DNA of 40,494 nt from Myxococcota bacterium (lineage in GTDB: Bacteria > Myxococcota_A > UBA9160 > UBA4427), in contig JASMLK010000127.1 of the NCBI GenBank assembly GCA_030748735.1, positions 1 through 40,494 of the forward strand, written 5' to 3'. Within the stretch, counting starts at the first letter, position 1, and the number at the start of each line of letters is the position of its first letter. Positions 34,701 to 40,494 of the stretch are shown piece by piece. Made by a program: the position numbers and the translations under genes. The notes beneath the pieces were generated by a model. That model saw only the letters and a list, made by a program, of their open reading frames with translations, made no database searches and was not told the DNA's origin.

Positions 34701-35199
34701 CGGGCAGGGCCGCAATTTCGTCGCGAAGCTGCTGACCGAGAATCTTCAGCGTACGCTCGTCGTCACTCCCGACGAGCGCGAGTTCCATCACCGAGCGCTG
34801 CGGGGTCACCAGGTTGACGATCGGCTGCTCCGCTTCTTCCGGGAAGGTGTCGATCGAGTCGACGCGGTTCTTCACGTCGTCCAGGGCGCGGTTCTGGTCG
34901 GCGTCTTCGAACAACTCGACGGTCACCGCACACGCGCCTTCGTTTGCAACGGAGCGAATCCGCTCGACGCCCTCGATGCCTTCGAGTTCTTCTTCGATGC
35001 GGATGCAGACGCCTTCTTCGACCTCCTCGGGTGCCGCACCGAGGTATTCGACCGCGATCGTGATCGCGTGCACGTCGATGTCCGGAAAGGACTTCTGCGG
35101 CATGCGCGGCAGGGACACCAGCCCCGCCACCACGATCACGCCCAGCAGCAGGTTCGCGGCGACGTGGTTGTGCGCGAACCATGCAATGGGGCCCTTCAC
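31798..35199 (-). CDS. RND efflux transporter permease
   Basis: A 1133-residue inner-membrane pump of the AcrB/HAE-like superfamily, driven by protons. It has the twelve-helix, two-large-loop layout: helix 1 at about 10-30, a first periplasmic loop to about 330, helices to about 560, a second loop to about 880, then the last helices. The proton-relay pair is present in ILVDDAIVVGES. The helix-10 lysine of AcrB is replaced in GVVVNSSLVLMHAIND, as in several non-AcrB subfamilies. The GTG at 35199 overlaps the stop of the adaptor gene (GTGA), so the longer frame from 35298 is rejected. It is the last gene of a TetR-adaptor-pump operon. Confidence 0.93.
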   Translation of the reverse strand: MKGPIAWFAHNHVAANLLLGVIVVAGLVSLPRMPQKSFPDIDVHAITIAVEYLGAAPEEVEEGVCIRIEEELEGIEGVERIRSVANEGACAVTVELFEDADQNRALDDVKNRVDSIDTFPEEAEQPIVNLVTPQRSVMELALVGSDDERTLKILGQQLRDEIAALPEITQVELQNTRPYEISIEVSEASLQRHGLSFDQLAGAIRKASLDLPGGLIKTEGGEVLLRTKGQAYWGRDFEDLVVLTRADGTRVHLREVATVVDGFEDTDQSVRFNGRPAAIISVFRMGEQDILEITAALNRYLEVVRERLPPGVELTVWDDGSEMLRDRLDTLLASARQGFLMVLFVLALFLRPRLSFWVSVGVPVSFLGAIGLAYSLGFSIDAISLFGFILVLGILVDDAIVVGESVHTHQRDGEVARAGTEREHDQAAIDDDLVTEAIAGTRRVSVPVIFGVLTTVAAFAPLLVGPGTIGQIQNIIASIVMCCLAFSLIESQLVLPAHLSHRDAETPAAEIGLMLIPMLAILILGISWDGRSFVAFAILAFTILYAWHLQGGFDRVAERLIALQGRFADALEAFTRTRFRAWVERAIHWRYTTVSIALAVLVITIATLRAGYLPFSFFPPLESDQVTAQLTMPLGTSARVTREAVGHLEATALAVSRRLEEEAKQTGEAPPVRHLLANVGGHPISEGGGPPRAGGGKSSGGHLGEVTMQLIPNQQRDIETRDVANLWREEAGSVADAVELSFNTSLFSAGEAINIQLEGDDLEELKEVAGRLRGLLSEYPGVIDISDSFRAGKAELKLDILPSGEVLGLSLGDLARQVRQAYYGDEVQRVQRGRDDVRVMLRYTEAERRSLGSLADMRIRTPDGSEVPYATVADASFGTGFSSIRRADRRRVVNVTADVDRTQTTANEVLAGMREGQLDEVLRDYPRVKTRLEGAQREQGEAMSSLVPLFLVALFVIYALLAIPLRSYSQPFVIMSVIPYAFVGAILGHLLMQQFGLVKGLAMMSIQGVIAAAGVVVNSSLVLMHAINDRETQGMKRREAVVEAAARRFRPILLTSLTTFVGLSPLMLNRSVQAQFLVPMACSLAFGVLFSTVVTLLVVPSGYMILDDLRNLRRRGRPKAPASSSIESEVRAA

Positions 35200-36482
35200 G
35201 AAGCCGCTCCAACCGGAACCGAAGCCGCCACGGCCGCCTCTTCGCTGCGCACGCGCACCGCCATGCCTTCGATCGGCGTTTCGAGCGGCGACACACACAC
35301 GCGGTCACCTCGGGCGAGGCCGCCTCGCAAGTACACTTCGTCGCGGCTCACCCGCAGGACATCGACGCGACGGAATCGCAGCTTGTCGTCCTGGTCGACG
35401 ACCAATACCTGGTCGCTTCCGCGCAGGGCTTCTCGCGGCAACACCACAATGTCGTCGACTTCGGCACCCGAGATTTCGGCTTCCACGAACAGGCCGACAC
35501 TCAGGGGCGGCTTGTCGTCGGTCATCGCGTAGGGATCGCGTACCTGGGCGACCACGTTCACCATGCGCGTCCTGGGATCGAGTTCGCCTTCGGTGCGCAC
35601 GACTTCACCGTCCCACGCGTGGTCGCGGCCGGCGAATCGCGCCTTCAAACGCACGGTGGCGAGTGGCGCTTCGCCGAGCCCCGAAGTCCCGGCGAGTGAG
35701 AGGTCGAGAAACGCCAATTCCTCGTCCTGGATCGGCAGGCGAACTTCGGCGACGTCCACGGCGTAGATCGTGGCGACGCTCGCCCCGCGGTTCACGAACT
35801 GCCCGAGGTCGACCTGCTCGGAGCGAACGCGCCCATCGTACGGCGCTTCGATCTTCGTCCTCGCAAGGTCGCGTTCGGCTTTCGCGAGGGCCGCGACGGC
35901 TTCGCGCTCGGCCGCTTCGGCCACGCGCAGGCGATTGATCGCGTCGTCGCGTGCGGCTTCGCTCGCGGCCTGTTGCTTGGCAAGATCGATCTGGCGCCCG
36001 TGTGCGGTGCGCGCGTTGGCGAGATCGCTCTGCGCCCGCGCCCGCCGCGCGCGCGCTTGTTCACGGGCGAGTTCATAGTCGAGGGCTTCGATTTCGAGCA
36101 GGAGGTCGCCCGCGGCAAAGAATCCACCCGAGACGAGCGACGGCGACACCCAGACGACCCGCCCCGCGACTTCCGGAATCAACGCACTTTCCGTTCTCGG
36201 AACTACGGTGCCATGAGTCGACACGTGCATCTGCACGGTGCCCGGGCGGGCTTCCAACACACGAACGAGTGGTGCCGTGATCAGCGGCGCCTTCTTCTCG
36301 ATCGGCTTCTTGCTGGCGAGCACGAGGCTGGCGAGGAGACCGCCAACGATCAAGACGGCGATCGGTGCAAGCGTGTGCTTGTTCATCAACCTGGATTCCT
36401 GTTCCTGTACCTGTTCTCGTGCAAGCTGCTGGAGTTGCTGGGGCGGTCGGTCGGGAGAGGGTTTCGCGGCGTGCTCAGACAT
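35196..36482 (-). CDS. RND efflux periplasmic adaptor (membrane fusion protein)
   Basis: A protein of about 428 residues connecting the pump to an outer-membrane channel. An N-terminal membrane anchor lies at about 38-57. Then come a lipoyl-like half (VSTHGTVVPRTESALIPEVAGRV), an alpha-helical hairpin rich in Ala, Arg and Glu (about 130-205), the second lipoyl half (IEAPYDGRVRSEQVDLGQFV), a beta-barrel and a membrane-proximal domain. ATG 36482 sits inside the last codons of tetR. ATG 36386, directly before the anchor, is the main alternative. No outer-membrane channel gene is in the window. Confidence 0.92.
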   Translation of the reverse strand: MSEHAAKPSPDRPPQQLQQLAREQVQEQESRLMNKHTLAPIAVLIVGGLLASLVLASKKPIEKKAPLITAPLVRVLEARPGTVQMHVSTHGTVVPRTESALIPEVAGRVVWVSPSLVSGGFFAAGDLLLEIEALDYELAREQARARRARAQSDLANARTAHGRQIDLAKQQAASEAARDDAINRLRVAEAAEREAVAALAKAERDLARTKIEAPYDGRVRSEQVDLGQFVNRGASVATIYAVDVAEVRLPIQDEELAFLDLSLAGTSGLGEAPLATVRLKARFAGRDHAWDGEVVRTEGELDPRTRMVNVVAQVRDPYAMTDDKPPLSVGLFVEAEISGAEVDDIVVLPREALRGSDQVLVVDQDDKLRFRRVDVLRVSRDEVYLRGGLARGDRVCVSPLETPIEGMAVRVRSEEAAVAASVPVGAAS

Positions 36483-37149
36483 CACGCACCGATTCGGCGT
36501 GGGGATCGAGGCCGTTCACCGCGAAGTCGATCAACTGCTCGATCCCGTCCGCGGGATCGACCGGCGGTTCGAGCGGGACGGGCGGCTTGTCGAACGCGAG
36601 CAGGTGGATCATCGCCCCCACCACGAAGTAGAACCGCCAGCGAATCACTTCGGGCGATTGATCGGGCAGGGCCTCGCGAAGCGCCGCGAAGAAGCGGGCA
36701 GCAACTTCGCTGAATTCGCGCTCGAGCAACGGACGCGCGACTGCATCCGGCTCACCGAAGAGACGCCCGACCAGACGGGGCATCGGCGACTCCGGATCGA
36801 CCCCGGCGAGCGGCTCGAGAAATGCGCGCATCAGTTCGCGCGCGTCGGGGGGATGTCCCTCGGCGAGGAGCGCGTCGAGCGCTTCGAGACGGGTCGCATT
36901 CAGGGGTTCGACCCGACGATGGAAGGCCGCTCCGAGGAGTCCTTCCTTCGAGCCGAAGTGATAGTGCGCCGCCGCGAGGTTCACGCCGGCGCGACTCGTG
37001 ATGGCGCGCAGGGACGTGGCCACGAAGCCCTGCTCGATGAATAGCGCCTCGGCGGCGTCCAGAATTCGGGTCTTGGTATCGGCGGCGTTCCGCTTGCGCG
37101 CAGCGCTACGGGGACGCTTCGAGGCGCCGGAAGCTGAGGCGGGGGGCAT
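36475..37149 (-). CDS. TetR-family transcriptional regulator
   Basis: A 224-residue repressor. The helix-turn-helix is at about residues 24-70: TRILDAAEALFIEQGFVATS, then ITSRAGVNLAAAHYHFGSKE, a textbook TetR N-terminus. The C-terminal ligand and dimer domain shares features with regulators carrying a TetR_C-type domain (RWRFYFVVGAMIHLLA). ATG 37149 is the natural start, although the frame stays open further upstream. Its stop overlaps the adaptor start. A perfect palindrome lies 17 bases upstream of its start, so it very likely represses its own operon and the pump. The inducer is unknown. Confidence 0.93.
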   Translation of the reverse strand: MPPASASGASKRPRSAARKRNAADTKTRILDAAEALFIEQGFVATSLRAITSRAGVNLAAAHYHFGSKEGLLGAAFHRRVEPLNATRLEALDALLAEGHPPDARELMRAFLEPLAGVDPESPMPRLVGRLFGEPDAVARPLLEREFSEVAARFFAALREALPDQSPEVIRWRFYFVVGAMIHLLAFDKPPVPLEPPVDPADGIEQLIDFAVNGLDPHAESVRDV

Positions 37150-37166
37150 CGGGGGCTCACTTTCAG

Positions 37167-37182
37167 TCAAACGACCGTTTGA
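37167..37182. promoter_or_regulatory. Candidate TetR operator
   Basis: TCAAACGACCGTTTGA has 7-base arms with a 2-base centre, in the 79-base gap between the degP stop and the tetR start. The size, symmetry and position fit a TetR dimer site that would block transcription of the tetR-adaptor-pump operon. It is outlined by an outer CTTTCA/GAAAG that is only partly symmetric. Confidence 0.75.
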
Positions 37183-37228
37183 AAGTCTACCTCCGGCGCC
37201 CCCGCAAGCAAACCGCGTTTTGTGGAGC

Positions 37229-38731
<1,503 letters not shown>

Positions 38732-38959
38732 GGAACCTCCCTGAATGCACACGATTGCGCGCCCGGTGCTCACCCCCCGGAACATCGATGAGACGGGACG
38801 GAGCAAAGAACTCTTCACGGGCGCGGGAACTGTCAATGGGGCCGCCTCATTCTCAGCTTCGCGACCCGAGCGTAGGGGTGGACAGCGCGAAGCCCAGGAA
38901 AGTTCCTCCGGGGTGCGATTCCCCACCACCCCCGCCGGTTGTCGTAGAATCGCGCATCG

Positions 38960-39121
38960 ATGGACGTCGTCGACGATCGCGCCATGCGCCGGTACCTGCT
39001 CGACCGCTGCGGTCTGTCGGCGAAGCCCACCGCCCGCCGCGATCGACTCGAACGCGTACTCCTGCGACTCGGTCGCTTCGTCGGTGCCCCCGAACTCAGC
39101 GGGGTCCCGCTCTCGCGTTGA
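38960..39121 (+). CDS. Possible small protein, unknown
   Basis: A 53-codon frame: MDVVDDRAMRRYLLDRCGLS continuing to VGAPELSGVPLSR. It is basic and could fold as two helices. It occupies part of the 403-base gap between the degP and acyl-CoA dehydrogenase genes, on the opposite strand to both. TAGAAT sits just upstream and could be a -10 box. No ribosome site or family is visible, so it may be chance. Nothing else was recognised in 38732-39134. Confidence 0.33.
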   Translation: MDVVDDRAMRRYLLDRCGLSAKPTARRDRLERVLLRLGRFVGAPELSGVPLSR

Positions 39122-39134
39122 GACCCGGCGCGCG

Positions 39135-40301
39135 TCAGTAACTGCGCGGCAAGTCGAGCACGTGCTCCGAGACGTAGTTCAGCACCATCTCCTGCGAGAT
39201 CGGTGCGATCCGCATCAGTCGCGCTTCGCGCCAATAGCGTTCGACGTGATACTCGCGCGCATAGCCGAAGCCGCCGAAGGTCTGCAGCGCCCGGTCGCAC
39301 GCGCGGAAGCTCGCTTCGCCGCAACGCAGCTTCGCCATGTTGGCCAGCGGGCCCGCGTTGTCGCCGCGGTCGTAGGCCCAGGCCGCTTTCTGCCACAGCA
39401 GATCCGACGCCAGCAGCTCGCTGTAGCTGTCGGCGAGGGGATGGGCGATCGCCTGGTTCTGACCGATTGGGCGGTCGAAGACCGTGCGTTCTTTCGCGTA
39501 GGCGGTTGCGACTTCGACCGCGCGAAAACCGATCCCACAGGCTTCGGCCGAGATCAGGATGCGCTCGGGATTGAGCCCGTCGAGCAGCTGATAGAAGCCG
39601 CGCCCCACCTCGCCCACGACGTCGTCGTCGGACACGGGAAGATCATTGATGAAGAGCTCGTTCGAGTTGATCGCGTTGCGGCCGAGCTTGTTGATTTCGC
39701 GAATCTCGCAGTGGGCCCGATCGATGTCGGCCAGGAAGAGGGTGAGGCCGTCGAGCTTGCGCTTGCATTCCTCGCGCGGTGTCGTGCGCGCGAGCAGCAG
39801 GACCTTCTGTGCTTGTTGAGCCTTCGTGTTCCAGATCTTCTTGCCGTTGACGACCCAACCCTTGTCGCTGCGCACGGCCTGGGTGCGAATGCGTGAGGTG
39901 TCGGTTCCCGCGTCGTCCTCGGTCACGCCGAAGGAAACGTGAAGTTCACCGCGCGCGGTGGCAGGCAGATAGCGCTGCTTCATCTCTTCGGAGCCGTGGT
40001 GGATCACCGGCCCCATCCCAAAGATGGTCAGATGCAGGGCACTCGCCGCGTTCATCGCCCCCGCACTGCCGGCGACTTCACGCAGCAACGTCGCCGCTTC
40101 TACGATGCCCAGCCCCGCGCCGCCATACGCTTCGGGCACCACGATCCCCATCCACCCCGCCTCGGCGAAGTCGTTGTAGAACGCCCAGGGAAACTCCTTC
40201 TTTTCGTCGCGCTCGAGCCAGTAGTCGTCGTCGTAGGCCGAAGCCAGACGCGAGGCGTTGTCGCGGATGTCCTGGAGTTCGTCGGGGAGTTGGAAGTCCA
40301 T
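39135..40301 (-). CDS. Acyl-CoA dehydrogenase family protein
   Basis: A 388-residue flavoprotein that would oxidise acyl-CoA to enoyl-CoA. Conserved blocks include PEAYGGAGLG, FGVTEDDAGTDTSRI (flavin and substrate site), RTVFDRPIGQNQAIAHPLAD and QTFGGFGYAREYHVERYWR. The position of the usual catalytic Glu (YEGTSQ near the C-terminus) reads RIAPISQEM, so Ala366 stands there. The same replacement occurs in a known subgroup ending in LPRSY, which must use another base or do different chemistry. The ATG at 40301 is clear. The neighbours do not reveal the substrate. Confidence 0.92.
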   Translation of the reverse strand: MDFQLPDELQDIRDNASRLASAYDDDYWLERDEKKEFPWAFYNDFAEAGWMGIVVPEAYGGAGLGIVEAATLLREVAGSAGAMNAASALHLTIFGMGPVIHHGSEEMKQRYLPATARGELHVSFGVTEDDAGTDTSRIRTQAVRSDKGWVVNGKKIWNTKAQQAQKVLLLARTTPREECKRKLDGLTLFLADIDRAHCEIREINKLGRNAINSNELFINDLPVSDDDVVGEVGRGFYQLLDGLNPERILISAEACGIGFRAVEVATAYAKERTVFDRPIGQNQAIAHPLADSYSELLASDLLWQKAAWAYDRGDNAGPLANMAKLRCGEASFRACDRALQTFGGFGYAREYHVERYWREARLMRIAPISQEMVLNYVSEHVLDLPRSY

Positions 40302-40494
40302 CCCGCGACGATACCACCGGGCTAGCCCCGATCCGTCATACCGGGTTGGCGAAAACCGCCTTCGGCTCGCGCCAGAGCACGCGCTTCGCGTCCGTACTCG
40401 ACCGCGCTCATCCTCACTTGGGTGAAACCCAAGCTCCGGTGAGCACGGCCTGCGTGCGGCCCCGAATCACGCACTCTGACGCGTTTTCTCACAA
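40302..40494. other. Terminal intergenic stretch with a small hairpin
   Basis: No gene is recognised. CTTGGGT (40417-40423) pairs with ACCCAAG (40427-40433) around GAA. It may lie in the promoter region of the acyl-CoA dehydrogenase gene or of a gene beyond the window. Confidence 0.4.

Noticed and set aside
32125-35532. Open frame of more than 1100 codons opposite the RND permease
   Set aside because: It is the antisense of a clearly conserved transporter, rich in Arg, His, Glu and Asp as expected from high-GC codon bias, with no recognisable domain.

Overview
This window is a high-GC (roughly 65%) Gram-negative chromosomal segment. It has several lipoprotein signal peptides, an RND efflux pump, a DegP-type periplasmic protease and a periplasmic quinoprotein. 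The gene mix (PQQ alcohol dehydrogenase, two-domain class III CoA transferase, Ltp2-like thiolase with a DUF35 partner, acyl-CoA dehydrogenase, several GDSL/SGNH esterases) fits an uncultured aerobic heterotroph of the Myxococcota, Desulfobacterota or Binatota type. That placement is inference from gene content; no marker gene settles it.

Layout. 1-1542: pcm and a LysM/M23 lipoprotein. 1571-3660: a tyrosine recombinase homologue lacking key catalytic residues, tRNA-Arg(CCT), an intact higA antitoxin and a broken higB toxin. 3720-5024: a beta-lactamase-fold serine hydrolase. 5053-5738: two gene remnants meeting end to end (a PQQ glucose-dehydrogenase-like gene and a chemoreceptor). 5961-12215: a tandem CoA transferase, a quinohemoprotein alcohol dehydrogenase predicted to be a lipoprotein, and a type B carboxylesterase. 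12335-14870: an AlgJ-like SGNH protein with an MBOAT O-acyltransferase, a typical surface-polymer acylation pair. 15000-15060: a 26-bp-arm inverted repeat. 15217-19460: START-like protein, MFS transporter, HDOD protein, and an FkbM-type methyltransferase with an apparent lipoprotein signal.

19716-28576: an envelope-directed cluster. On the minus strand run a metallophosphoesterase lipoprotein, a shortened DUF4197 protein, an SGNH hydrolase, a small membrane protein, an SGNH/TPR protein and an MFS/spermidine-synthase-like fusion, partly joined by 4-bp overlaps. A type I phosphodiesterase lipoprotein is divergent from it. This is the best candidate here for an undescribed system.

28604-31770: acyl-CoA catabolism (DUF35, Ltp2-like thiolase, an amidohydrolase stub, SDR). 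31798-37182: a TetR-MFP-RND efflux operon behind a palindromic operator. 37229-40301: DegP-like protease and an acyl-CoA dehydrogenase. Positions 1-121 hold no convincing gene. No rRNA, CRISPR array or intact insertion sequence was seen. Many long open frames opposite the real genes are GC-bias artefacts and are omitted.
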